From assembly GCA_965277735.1 (NCBI GenBank), contig CBDIDO010000002.1, positions 682,001 to 746,000 of the forward strand: DNA of 64,000 nt, given 5' to 3'. Origin of the DNA: RH-AL1 sp965277735 (lineage in GTDB: Bacteria > Pseudomonadota > Alphaproteobacteria > Rhizobiales > Beijerinckiaceae). A model generated the notes under the pieces. The model had not been told where the DNA came from. It saw only the letters and a program-made list of their open reading frames with translations, and searched no databases. Position numbers and translations under genes: made by a program. Shown one piece after another: positions 35,327-43,117 of the stretch (the first letter of the stretch is position 1; each line of letters opens with the position of its first letter).

Positions 35327-36697
35327 CTAGGCGCGCCGCGGCACCAGGACCGCTGCCGCGACGGCGATGGCAACGAGAAGCGCGGCGGCAATCGTCGCGG
35401 CGGCGTGCAGGCCGGCGACCGCGCCGCCCTCTCCGGCCAGCGCCCCGAACAGAGCGACACCCATCGCGCCACCCGCCTGCCGCGCGGCGTTGAGCGTGGC
35501 GGAAGCGACACCGGAGAGCGCCTTGTCGACACCAGCGAGCACGGCGGTCGTCATCGCCGGCACGCCCGTTCCCATCCCGGCCGGCATGAGCATGAACGGC
35601 ACGATCAGGGCGGCGAAGCCCGCGTGCGCGCCGAGCGTCAGGAGCAGTGCGAAGCCCGCCGCATCGACGAGCGCGCCGCCGACCATCGGCAGCCGCGAGC
35701 CCCAGCGGCCAACCAGCGTGCCGCTCGCCACGTTGACGATGAAGAAGGTCGCCGTGAGCGGCAGGAAGGCGAAGCCCGCGTGGGCCGGGCTGTAACCCAG
35801 CGCCTTCTGCAGATAGAGGCTCAGCACGAAGACGATGCCGTAATAGGTGAGGTTCGCCACCATCCCGTAGACGACGCAGACGGCGAAACCGGGCGCACGA
35901 AACAGCTTCAGCGGCAGCATCGGCGCCGCCACCTTCGATTCGGCGACGACGAAGCCGATGCCGGCGAGAACGCCGAGCCCGAGCAGCCCCAGGACACGCG
36001 GGTCGCCGGGGCCCAGCGGCTTGCCCTCGATCACCGCGCCGACGAGCGCCGCGAGCGCGACGATGCCGAGGAGCTGACCGATGAGATCGAAGCCGCGGCC
36101 GCCGGGCTCGCGCTCCGTCTCCGGCACCCGCAACGTCAGCAGCGCGCCGATCAGGCAGATCGGCAGGTTGACGAGAAAAATCATCCGCCAGCTCGCCACC
36201 GCGAGGATGAGGCCGCCGACGACCGGACCAGCCGCGATCGTGATGCTGCCCGCCGCCGTCCACCAGCCGACCGCCTGCGCGCGCAAGCGCGAATCGTGGC
36301 CCGCGGCATGGTTGAGCAGCGTCAGCGAGGCCGGTAGCATCGCCGCCGCGCCGACGCCCTGCAGGATGCGGCCGGCGATGAGGAACACGGCGTTCGGCGC
36401 CACGCCGCAGGCGAGCGAGGCCAGCGCGAACAGCGCGAGACCACCGAGATAGACTTTTCGCGCGCCGAAGCGGTCGCCGAGGAAGCCCGCGGTGAGCAGC
36501 AGCGCGGCGAAGACGAGCGCGTAGGCGTCGACGACCCATTGCAGGCCGGCAATCCCCGTCTGCAGGCTCCCGCCGATGCGCGGCAGGGCAACGTTGACGA
36601 TGGTGACATCGAGCTGGACGAGCGCGAAGCCGAAGCTCGTCGCCAGCGTCGTCCAGTGGACTGTCGAGGGCCTGCCGGCCGGGGCCTGCGTGTCCAT
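35327..36697 (-). CDS. MFS drug-exporter family transporter (DHA2/EmrB-QacA type, 14 helices)
   Basis: A 456-residue polytopic protein with about 14 hydrophobic segments. ALVQLDVTIVNVALPRIGGSLQT is the D1-type motif of the DHA2 subfamily, and GFLGDRFGARKVYLGGLALFALASLACG is the MFS loop 2-3 motif A; the helix 5 region holds RILQGVGAAAMLPASLTLL. Such proteins are proton-driven exporters of drugs or other small molecules. No regulator lies next to it and the substrate cannot be inferred. Confidence 0.9.
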   Translation of the reverse strand: MDTQAPAGRPSTVHWTTLATSFGFALVQLDVTIVNVALPRIGGSLQTGIAGLQWVVDAYALVFAALLLTAGFLGDRFGARKVYLGGLALFALASLACGVAPNAVFLIAGRILQGVGAAAMLPASLTLLNHAAGHDSRLRAQAVGWWTAAGSITIAAGPVVGGLILAVASWRMIFLVNLPICLIGALLTLRVPETEREPGGRGFDLIGQLLGIVALAALVGAVIEGKPLGPGDPRVLGLLGLGVLAGIGFVVAESKVAAPMLPLKLFRAPGFAVCVVYGMVANLTYYGIVFVLSLYLQKALGYSPAHAGFAFLPLTATFFIVNVASGTLVGRWGSRLPMVGGALVDAAGFALLLTLGAHAGFAALIVPFMLMPAGMGTGVPAMTTAVLAGVDKALSGVASATLNAARQAGGAMGVALFGALAGEGGAVAGLHAAATIAAALLVAIAVAAAVLVPRRA

Positions 36698-36777
36698 GGA
36701 ATCGTCTCCTTTGATTGCGGAGCCGATCTAGCAGGCGGCGGAGGCTCGATGCTTCGGCGGCGGACGAAGCGTTTCGA

Positions 36778-37488
36778 TCATGCCGGCGCGACCGCGCGCA
36801 AGAACCCGGCAAGATCGCTCGTCACGTAATCGATATGCGCCGGCACGACTTCCGCGGCGACGATCTCGAAGGCTTCGCGCGTGTCGTGGTCGCCGGGCTT
36901 GGGCACGACGAGGATCGTGACCATGCCGAGCGCCTTGGGCACCACGAGGTTGCGCGGGATATCCTCGATCATCACCGCCCGCTTCGGATCGACGCCGTGG
37001 CGGGCGAGGAAGCGGTCGTAGACCGCGGCCTCCGGCTTCGGCACCAGGTCGCCGGCAACGATGTCGAACACGTCCTCGAACAGCCCGGAGAGGCCCAGTG
37101 CCTCGGCGGTGGCGAGCGCATGGAAGCGCGAGCCGTTTGTGAGGATGAGCTTGCGCCCTTGCAGCGCGCGGATCGCCCCGGCGAGCGGCAGGTCGGCTGC
37201 GATCGAGGTGCGGTCGATGTCGTGCACGAAGCGCAAGAAGGTCTCGGCGTCGATCGCGTCGGTCTCCATGAGGCCGCGCAGGGTCGTGCCGTACCGTTCG
37301 TAATAGAACTTCTGCAGCGCCCGCGCCGACAGCCCGTCGATGCCGTACAGCGCCATGATCCACAGCGTAATCCGCTGGTCGATCTTCGGCCAGAGATCCG
37401 AGCCGGCGGGATAGAGCGTGTTGTCGAGATCGAACACCCAGGTCTCGACATGCGCGAAGGCAGCAGGCTCGGCTGTATTCCACGTCAC
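36778..37488 (-). CDS. HAD-family pyrimidine 5'-nucleotidase
   Basis: A 236-residue HAD subfamily IA hydrolase. Motif I is VFDLDNTLYPAGSDLWPKID, with nucleophile Asp20 and Asp22; motif II is LILTNGSRFHA; motif III/IV are AGDLVPKPEAAVYDRF and AVMIEDIPRNL. The DLDNTLYP form is that of the SDT1/phm8 pyrimidine nucleotidase group. It starts at a GTG overlapping the argB stop (GTGA), so it is translationally coupled to argB, an arrangement common in this order. The link to arginine synthesis is only positional. Confidence 0.86.
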   Translation of the reverse strand: MTWNTAEPAAFAHVETWVFDLDNTLYPAGSDLWPKIDQRITLWIMALYGIDGLSARALQKFYYERYGTTLRGLMETDAIDAETFLRFVHDIDRTSIAADLPLAGAIRALQGRKLILTNGSRFHALATAEALGLSGLFEDVFDIVAGDLVPKPEAAVYDRFLARHGVDPKRAVMIEDIPRNLVVPKALGMVTILVVPKPGDHDTREAFEIVAAEVVPAHIDYVTSDLAGFLRAVAPA

Positions 37489-38378
37489 CGCGTGATCAGC
37501 GTGCCGGCGCCGCCATCGGTGAGCAGCTCGACCAGCACCGAATGCGGCTGCTTGCCGTCGAGGATGACGACGCCCTCGACCCCCTGCTCGATCGCGTAGA
37601 GGCAGGTCTGCACCTTGGGGATCATGCCGCCGGTGATCACCCCCTCGGCGATGAGCCCGCGGATCTCGTCGGCCGACAGCTGCTCGATCAGCTTCTTGTT
37701 GGCGTCGAGCACGCCCGGCACATCGGTGAGAAACAGCAGGCGTTTTGCGCGCAGCGCGCCGGCGATGGCGCCCGCGAACGTGTCGGCGTTGACGTTGTAG
37801 GTCTCGCCGTCCTCGCCCATGCAGACGGGCGCGAGCACAGGGATCAGCTCGCGGCCGAGCACCTGGTCGAGCACGCGCGTCGAGACCCGCGCCGGCTCCC
37901 CGACATAGCCGAGGTCGATGTGCTCGTCGTGGCCGTCGGCCCCGACCGAAACCGGCCCCTCCGCCTTGCGGGCGATGACCATGTTGCCGTCCTTGCCGCA
38001 CAGCCCGATCGCATGGCCGCCCTCGGCGTTGATCATGCCGACGATCTGCTTGTTGATGGAGCCGGCGAGGACCATCTCGACGATCTCGACCGTCGGCTTG
38101 TCGGTGACGCGCAGGCCGCCGGCGAAGTGCGACTGGATGCCGAGCTTGGCCAGCATCGCGCCGATCTGCGGGCCGCCGCCATGCACCACGACGGGATTGA
38201 TACCGGACTGCTCGAGCAGCACGATGTCGCGCGCGAACGCGCGGGCCTTGGTCTCGTCGCCCATCGCGTGGCCGCCGTACTTCACGACGATCGTGGCATC
38301 GTCGTAGCGCAGCATGTGCGGCAGCGCCTGCGTGAGGATCTGCGCCTGCTGCTGCGGGTCGGCGGGGACGGGGGTCAT
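37485..38378 (-). CDS. argB: Acetylglutamate kinase
   Basis: A 297-residue enzyme that phosphorylates N-acetylglutamate in arginine biosynthesis. The phosphate loop is IVVKYGGHAMGDETKARAFARDIVLL; NPVVVHGGGPQIGAMLAKLGI and NVNADTFAGAIAGALRAKRLLFLTDVPGVLD are the substrate and nucleotide segments. The ATG at 38378 gives MTPVPADPQQQAQ, the family length. Its upstream flank ends about 150 bp away at the mobile element; before that insertion, argB and recA would have been divergent neighbours. Confidence 0.95.
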   Translation of the reverse strand: MTPVPADPQQQAQILTQALPHMLRYDDATIVVKYGGHAMGDETKARAFARDIVLLEQSGINPVVVHGGGPQIGAMLAKLGIQSHFAGGLRVTDKPTVEIVEMVLAGSINKQIVGMINAEGGHAIGLCGKDGNMVIARKAEGPVSVGADGHDEHIDLGYVGEPARVSTRVLDQVLGRELIPVLAPVCMGEDGETYNVNADTFAGAIAGALRAKRLLFLTDVPGVLDANKKLIEQLSADEIRGLIAEGVITGGMIPKVQTCLYAIEQGVEGVVILDGKQPHSVLVELLTDGGAGTLITR

Positions 38379-38506
38379 TATCGGCGGCGCCTCGCGAAGG
38401 GGTCGCGGGCTTGTAGCGGAGGGGCGGCGAGGGCTCAACAAGCTGCGCGCGCCGGGCTGGAGGCCGGGTTCGTGGCACGCGAGCGGCCATGTCGCACTTT
38501 CATTCA

Positions 38507-38528
38507 AGATTCGAACCGAGACGCTACC
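38507..38528 (-). repeat. Degenerate third copy of the element's terminal inverted repeat, outside the target duplication
   Basis: Read on the minus strand from 38528, this sequence begins GGTAGCGTCTCGGTTCGAAT. It matches the element's own left end at 18 of 22 positions, and all four differences are transitions. It points away from the element and abuts the left 8 bp duplication. It looks like the decayed right end of an older related insertion, or a target preferred for its likeness to the end. Confidence 0.6.
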
Positions 38529-38536
38529 TACCCAAA
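38529..38536. repeat. Left target-site duplication TACCCAAA
   Basis: TACCCAAA directly precedes the left end of the element and is repeated exactly at 43137-43144 after the right end. An 8 bp duplication is within the 8-9 bp usual for the IS1 family. Confidence 0.85.
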
Positions 38537-38555
38537 GGTAGTGTCTCAGTTTGAA
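38537..38555 (+). repeat. Left terminal inverted repeat of the element
   Basis: GGTAGTGTCTCAGTTTGAA, identical over 19 bases to the complement of the right end. The following 325 bp up to the first internal gene show no convincing coding sequence. Confidence 0.88.
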
Positions 38556-38881
38556 TTTAGGTCGCCTTGACCCGCCCAAGCCCGTGCTTGACGCTAAGCA
38601 TCCATGGGCTATCTTTCTCATCCATACGCATGGCGGCTAGCATCGGCATCCTTCGCCGGTGCGACGGTCGAACGGTTGCAATACCGCGAGTCTTTGGACG
38701 TCGTGATCCGGTTTGCAGACTGGCGTGGGCGCCGGTTCCAGCCGAAGGCTTTGGAGATCGGCGAGGATGAGCTGCTGGGCTGATCGGAGATGGCGTTGCC
38801 GCCGAAGTCTTTTCATCGGCTTTCCTGCATGAACTGGCCGCGCTCCTAGGATATGCTCGACCGGAAGCCGGGAGGTGAGGC

Positions 38882-39079
38882 ATGGCAAAAGCGAAAATAT
38901 CCGACGAAGAGTTTGAGGAAGAGGTGCTGTCAATAATTACGGCCGCTATCGGGTTAGTGCTCGCCAGCAAGTCTGGAGGTAGGACTGACGTGTTGCGTGA
39001 CCGAGAGTGTGCGGTGAATGTGCTCGCCTCTCTAGAAGATGACGGCTTTAGGATCGTGAAAGATGCCCACCGGACCTAA
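38882..39079 (+). CDS. Small hypothetical protein in the element
   Basis: A 65-residue acidic N-terminus protein (MAKAKISDEEFEEEVLSIIT) with a short hydrophobic stretch (AAIGLVLASK) and LRDRECAVNVLASLEDDGFRIVK. The start is well supported by GGGAGGTGAGG directly upstream. It overlaps the next gene by 17 bp, so the two are probably a two-gene unit. I do not recognise a family. Confidence 0.6.
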   Translation: MAKAKISDEEFEEEVLSIITAAIGLVLASKSGGRTDVLRDRECAVNVLASLEDDGFRIVKDAHRT

Positions 39080-39320
39080 GGGCGAGAAGCGCCCCGCCGA
39101 CGTGATCGGCAACGCTATCAAGATCGCCAGGATCGCTACGGGCGAAGAAGCGGAAGACCTGCTGGCGAGCAACGGCAAGGATGCCGCTGCCGTCGAGATG
39201 GGGAAAAAGGGCGGCGCCGCCCGCGCGAAAGCCGTCTCCCCCGGACGGCGAAAAGAAATTGCCAAAAAAGCGGCCCAGACTAGATGGGCAAAAATCCCTG
39301 TTCCCTCTGAAGAAGACTAG
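39063..39320 (+). CDS. Small basic KGG-type protein (often annotated RNA-binding)
   Basis: An 85-residue protein beginning MPTGPKGEKRPADVIGNAIK, with MGKKGGAARAKAVSPGRRKEIAKKAAQTRW. The GKKGGxARA..S.xRRKEIAKKAA pattern is common in small proteins of Hyphomicrobiales, frequently on mobile DNA, with no established function; nucleic-acid binding is inferred from the basic KGG repeat-like stretch. It overlaps the preceding small gene by 17 bp and converges with the AAA+ ATPase with a 41 bp overlap of the 3' ends. Confidence 0.72.
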   Translation: MPTGPKGEKRPADVIGNAIKIARIATGEEAEDLLASNGKDAAAVEMGKKGGAARAKAVSPGRRKEIAKKAAQTRWAKIPVPSEED

Positions 39321-40530
39321 CTTTTGCAGCGTCATCAATCATACCGCTTTTGATACCCCTTATAATGACATAGGGCTGCATCATAGGATCAGCAAACCTA
39401 AATGTTATTTGCCTTTCTCCGCCCCTTTTTGTAAGAACGTTGCCTCCTTCGTTTGATGAAAACCGTCGCAAGTGCTTTTCGAAATGAGCGATGCGTCTCT
39501 TATCACCCATTATTCTGCTATATGGCTCAACAACGGACTTAGCTGGGAAATATCCCTCATCATCAGTCGCGGCCAGCGCGCATGCAAGAAGAGACTGCTC
39601 TAAAAAACTCTCTTGGTTTGTGTTAGTTGCAGATTTATACTTATTTCTAAACGCCTGTTCCGATTCGTCTATAAAGCTTTGCAATGAAGACTCGACATCT
39701 TCATTGCGAACTTCCGTCCGCCTGTCCGAGATAGCATGAATTGCTGCATGTTTTGCTAGCATTTGGGTGAAATACGCCAACCCTCGCGAAAGGACTACAA
39801 TCGTCCACACCGCATCTACGTCAAATGTCATTATGGTCCTTTTTACTCTCGTAGTTATAATTTCCCTCAATTCGTTTTGAGACATTCTCAGCAGAGGAAT
39901 CTGCACCAATGCCCTGTCTAGTGACGGGTGGTCTCCGATCAAATCAGTTACATTATCACCTATGCCAACAATAATAGTCGTTGTAGAAACGGAAAAATCG
40001 TAGAACTCTTTTATAAGCTTCGCTGTCAACATCCGAGCCTCGTCATCGATTAGCTCGTTGTACTCGTCGATAATGATTATCGGCAACGCATTTGCGCCGC
40101 ATTTCTGAAGTTCCCGCCGCACATGCGATGGCGTTATCACTTCATAATTGACGTCAAAAGGTACATAATGAGCTTTTCCAGTCGCCTCTCCAGCAGCTTT
40201 CAGTTCTTCTAAAGCCCTAATCCACAAAGAAGAGAAATTGTCTGTGGGACTTGCCTGCACCCTTGCCACAATAAAGCTTTGAAGTGTTTTATTATATCGC
40301 TTCCAAAACACATTTGAGAGAGACGTTTTGCCAACCCCTTTCTCACCATGCAGTATCACGTGCTTCGAACGAGACATTACTGATTGCAATATTTTCAGAA
40401 CTTCGGCCGCCCGCCCAGCAAATAACTCTTCTTCTGCGACGGGCGCGCCGTCGAACAAGGACATGATCTCCAATTCGAGCGCGACCCATTCATCGTTCGT
40501 GGACGGCCGCTTTGGCTTCTCGGATGGCAT
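39280..40530 (-). CDS. AAA+ ATPase of ORC/Cdc6-like type carried by the element
   Basis: A 416-residue P-loop ATPase. Walker A is GEKGVGKTS (residues 62-70), Walker B IIIIDE (151-156), the sensor 1 region TTTIIVGIGDN ends at Asn193, and a sensor 2-like Arg is in LSRGLAYFTQML. The arrangement LFAGR...P-loop...lid..C-terminal helical/winged region recalls ORC/Cdc6 and TniB/TnsC-like ATPases more than kinases or transporters. It is AT-rich compared with the host genes. It is divergent from the transposase across 115 bp holding three GTTGAC repeats. It could assist target choice, or be an unrelated passenger such as a defence ATPase; the sequence alone cannot decide. Confidence 0.78.
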   Translation of the reverse strand: MPSEKPKRPSTNDEWVALELEIMSLFDGAPVAEEELFAGRAAEVLKILQSVMSRSKHVILHGEKGVGKTSLSNVFWKRYNKTLQSFIVARVQASPTDNFSSLWIRALEELKAAGEATGKAHYVPFDVNYEVITPSHVRRELQKCGANALPIIIIDEYNELIDDEARMLTAKLIKEFYDFSVSTTTIIVGIGDNVTDLIGDHPSLDRALVQIPLLRMSQNELREIITTRVKRTIMTFDVDAVWTIVVLSRGLAYFTQMLAKHAAIHAISDRRTEVRNEDVESSLQSFIDESEQAFRNKYKSATNTNQESFLEQSLLACALAATDDEGYFPAKSVVEPYSRIMGDKRRIAHFEKHLRRFSSNEGGNVLTKRGGERQITFRFADPMMQPYVIIRGIKSGMIDDAAKASLLQREQGFLPI

Positions 40531-40550
40531 CCGGCTTCCCTATTCCGCGT

Positions 40551-40614
40551 TAAGCGTTGACCGGAATACCATTAGCGTTGACTAAGGGCAAGGAAGGCCT
40601 GACTAGCTGTTGAC
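40551..40614 (+). repeat. Three direct repeats TAGCGTTGAC-like between the ATPase and transposase genes
   Basis: TAAGCGTTGAC at 40551-40561, TAGCGTTGAC at 40573-40582 and TAGCTGTTGAC at 40604-40614. Their ends are 21 and 32 bp apart, close to two and three helical turns. Position in a divergent promoter region suggests operator or binding sites for an element-encoded protein; this is inference. Confidence 0.5.
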
Positions 40615-40645
40615 GCCAAGCAAAGATTTCAGTATGAAAATTGGC

Positions 40646-41536
40646 ATGAACAAGCTGCCTCTCGCTAAGCGCGTCCAAATCCTCTCAATGCTCTGCGAAG
40701 GCAGCTCGATGCGCTCGATCTCTCGCATCTGCGACGTGTCGATCAACACGGTGGCAAAGCTCCTGACGCAGGCCGGCGACGCCTGCGCCATCCATCACTT
40801 CAACACCGTCGTCGGCGTGAAGGCGAAGCGGGTGCAGTGTGATGAGATTTGGAGTTTCTGCTACGCGAAAGAGAAGAACGTCGCGACCGCGAAGAAGGCG
40901 CCGGACTCGGCTGGTTCCGTCTGGACCTGGACTGCGCTCGACAGCGACAGCAAGCTCATCATCTCCTACTTCGTCGGCAACCGCGATGCGGAGTGCGCCA
41001 ACTTCTTCATGGACGATCTTCGCTTCCGTTGTGAAGGTCGGATGCAGCTCACGACGGATGGGCATCGCGCCTACCTTGACGCCGTTGCGGGGGCCTTTGG
41101 TGGCGAGGGCGTCGATTACGCCATGCTGGTGAAGCTCTACGGCGAACCCGCCGATCGCGGCGCCAGCGCTGAGAAGCGATACAGCCCTGCCGAGTGCACC
41201 GGCGCGAAGAAGGTGCCGATCTCAGGCAACCCGGATAAGGCGCACGTCTCTACCTCTCACGTCGAGCGCCAGAACCTTTCGATGCGGATGCACATGCGCC
41301 GCTTCACGCGCCTGACGAACGCTTTCTCCAAAAAGATCGACTCGCACATTCATGCGCTGTCGCTCTACTTCGTGTTCTACAACTTCGTCCGCATCCATAA
41401 GACGCTCAAGGTGACGCCTGCGATGGCCGCTGGCCTCACCGATAAGCTTTGGAGCATGGAAGACATTGCAGCGTTGATCGACGCCAACGAGGCGCCCGCG
41501 AAGAAGCGAGGGCCATACAAGAAAAAAGGTGTTTAA
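40646..41536 (+). CDS. IS1-family-like DDE transposase (single reading frame)
   Basis: A 296-residue transposase. The N-terminal HTH (RVQILSMLCEGSSMRSISRICDVSINTVAKLL) precedes a DDE catalytic core with Asp66 in KRVQCDEIWSF, Asp138 in LTTDGHRAYL and Glu207 in STSHVERQNLSMR. The C-terminus is basic (KKRGPYKKKGV). This form is usually classed with IS1-type enzymes and is encoded without the programmed frameshift of enterobacterial IS1. I chose the ATG at 46 of the 40,6xx block (MNKLPLAKR, the family start); an ATG at 40634 would add four residues. It is intact and so probably active. Confidence 0.88.
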   Translation: MNKLPLAKRVQILSMLCEGSSMRSISRICDVSINTVAKLLTQAGDACAIHHFNTVVGVKAKRVQCDEIWSFCYAKEKNVATAKKAPDSAGSVWTWTALDSDSKLIISYFVGNRDAECANFFMDDLRFRCEGRMQLTTDGHRAYLDAVAGAFGGEGVDYAMLVKLYGEPADRGASAEKRYSPAECTGAKKVPISGNPDKAHVSTSHVERQNLSMRMHMRRFTRLTNAFSKKIDSHIHALSLYFVFYNFVRIHKTLKVTPAMAAGLTDKLWSMEDIAALIDANEAPAKKRGPYKKKGV

Positions 41537-41556
41537 GCGGGCGGCGACGTGCCGAC

Positions 41557-41781
41557 TCACCTCAGCTTAAGTAGATCAGCCAACCGCATCGCAGCGTCCT
41601 CAGAACTGATCCGCGCAAGAATATCCACGCTTTGCGGGTCACCATCTGTGGTTTCAAAAAGAAAATATCCGCTGGCTTCCTCAGGGGGTTGGCCGGAAGC
41701 AAGCATGCGTTTTCTTGTGAGAGGTGCTATGCACAAGCTTGCGCCGTTCTCTCCCTTAGCGCTCAAGTAGTATGCATCCAC
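41557..41781 (-). CDS. Small hypothetical protein in the element
   Basis: A possible 74-residue protein (DAYYLSAKGENGASLCIAPLTRKRM...GYFLFETTDGDPQSVDILARISSEDAAMRLADLL) starting at GTG with GGGGGT upstream. The amphipathic beta/helix pattern looks like a real small domain, but I do not recognise the family. It is convergent with the transposase and its start overlaps the divergent 251-codon gene by 10 bp if that gene starts at 41772. Confidence 0.45.
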   Translation of the reverse strand: MDAYYLSAKGENGASLCIAPLTRKRMLASGQPPEEASGYFLFETTDGDPQSVDILARISSEDAAMRLADLLKLR

Positions 41782-42527
41782 CGTTTTACCCCCAGGGTGA
41801 CGCCTTGCCGATCAAGACCCACATTCAGCGGCCCAAATGCGAACTTAGAGTCCGCGAACTTGCCGATTACATGAGCTGCTCGCAGCAAAGCAGAATAACA
41901 TACTTGCGAAACATCAAGTATCGCCGCATCGCACAACAATTGAATCACAAAGAAGCGCGCCTTACAATAGCAAAATGGTTACGCGAGGCCGCACCCGACG
42001 TCAATGATCTCCAAGCGATAGGAACGTTTATCCGGAATAGAATGACCACAACTAACTTTGAGATTGAGCAAAACGAAACCAATGCCGATTATATTGATGC
42101 GTTTATAGAAGCTTTTCCAAAGATGAATATTCCAGCTTGCGAGCTTCATCCATCGAAACCACAAGCAAGAATTAAACTAAACGGCACAGATATTGTTTAC
42201 AACCCCGATCTTCATGTCAGGCGGGTGACGAAAGTTAATACGATAAAAGAAGGCGCGGTCTTTTTACGCTATGCGAAAGGCAAGGAATTGTCGGAAGAGG
42301 CGGCGCTTTTTCAAAGTTCCTTTGCCTACAAGTTTCTTGAGGACGCGCCATTTGAAGAAACGGCTAAGCCGGAAAACAAATTGTGCATGACGGTGGATGG
42401 CTACACCGGGAAAATCACCGAAGCGCCCGGCGATTCCGTCTATCGGTTTAAAGAGATGAAAGCGACCTGCGCAACAATTAGCGCTATGTGGCCGACTCTG
42501 GAACCGCCGCCTAATGCGGTCCTTTGA
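41772..42527 (+). CDS. Hypothetical protein of unknown function in the element
   Basis: A 251-residue, AT-rich-coded protein. A helical N-terminal part (CELRVRELADYMSCSQQSRITYLRNIKYRRIAQQLNHKEARLTIAKWL) could bind DNA. The C-terminal half contains PQARIKLNGTDIVYNPDLHVRRVTKVNTIKEGAVFLRYAKGKELSEEAALFQSSFAYKFLE, an alpha/beta domain I cannot name. A TTG at 41805 behind AGGGTGA could be the true start. Its composition differs from the host and from the transposase, implying acquisition from another source. Function unknown. Confidence 0.65.
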   Translation: MHPPFYPQGDALPIKTHIQRPKCELRVRELADYMSCSQQSRITYLRNIKYRRIAQQLNHKEARLTIAKWLREAAPDVNDLQAIGTFIRNRMTTTNFEIEQNETNADYIDAFIEAFPKMNIPACELHPSKPQARIKLNGTDIVYNPDLHVRRVTKVNTIKEGAVFLRYAKGKELSEEAALFQSSFAYKFLEDAPFEETAKPENKLCMTVDGYTGKITEAPGDSVYRFKEMKATCATISAMWPTLEPPPNAVL

Positions 42528-42590
42528 TAGGACAGTTGCTTAGTGCGCCACCAGCCAACCGGCAACGCCGCCATGCGCTCGGATCAGTGA

Positions 42591-42854
42591 TTGAAACCAT
42601 TCCCTCCGGGAAACGTATTGTATCCTGTGGAAATTGATAAGCTCGATCCGACGTCTGGAAAATCCATCGCAGTCGCGCTCACCGCCGTAAGCAAATCGTT
42701 GGCAGGGTCATGCCCGAGCTACGCAAGCAACCTTGCTATGTCCTTGGTCTCCGCGGAGAAAGCAGGCATTCCTTCTGAGGAATTGGCACTCCTGAGACTG
42801 CTGGTGGAGTCGGCTTCGGCTACGGAGGCGGAACGGAAAACCCGATTCTTTTGA
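42591..42854 (+). CDS. Possible small hypothetical protein in the element
   Basis: An 87-codon frame starting at TTG (alternative GTG at 42627, giving VEIDKLDPTSGKSIAVALTAVSKSL). No good ribosome binding site. The helical pattern NLAMSLVSAEKAGIPSEELALLRLLVESA looks protein-like. It converges with the next minus-strand frame. Weakly supported. Confidence 0.35.
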   Translation: MKPFPPGNVLYPVEIDKLDPTSGKSIAVALTAVSKSLAGSCPSYASNLAMSLVSAEKAGIPSEELALLRLLVESASATEAERKTRFF

Positions 42855-43008
42855 TTTCTGCGCTAAGCTGCTCAAGTTCGTAGGCCATGAAGTTCAGTTT
42901 GGTAGCCTCGCCCACCAAGCTATCCGCCTTCGTAAGTTCGCGGAGGACGTCAGCGCTGAGAGCCATAAGATCAGCTAGGCGCACGAGCTGCTGCGCGTGT
43001 TCGTCCAT
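42820..43008 (-). CDS. Possible small hypothetical protein at the element's right end
   Basis: A 62-residue frame (MDEHAQQLVRLADLMALSADVLRELTKADSL..LEQLSAEIKRIGFSVPPP) starting at the ATG at 43008 with GGAGG about 13 bases upstream. It is almost wholly helical with heptad-like spacing. Family unknown. The remaining 110 bp to the right inverted repeat appear non-coding. Confidence 0.45.
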   Translation of the reverse strand: MDEHAQQLVRLADLMALSADVLRELTKADSLVGEATKLNFMAYELEQLSAEIKRIGFSVPPP

Positions 43009-43117
43009 GATGATCGCAGCGCCTCCGTAGCTTGACCATAAGCAAGCTAGAGGGGGTGTGTCTTTTTGCATAGACCATGGCTTCTGGCGCTACAATAAGG
43101 GGAAGACGGCCCAGAAT

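Noticed and set aside
35274..36812. In-frame extension of prephenate dehydratase through the MFS transporter gene
   Set aside because: The translated extension is Arg/Ala-rich and overlaps a well-supported transporter gene in another frame; the enzyme begins at 35273.
37489..38490. In-frame extension of the HAD nucleotidase across argB
   Set aside because: Composition is that of a shadow frame; the GTG overlapping the argB stop starts the conserved HAD sequence.
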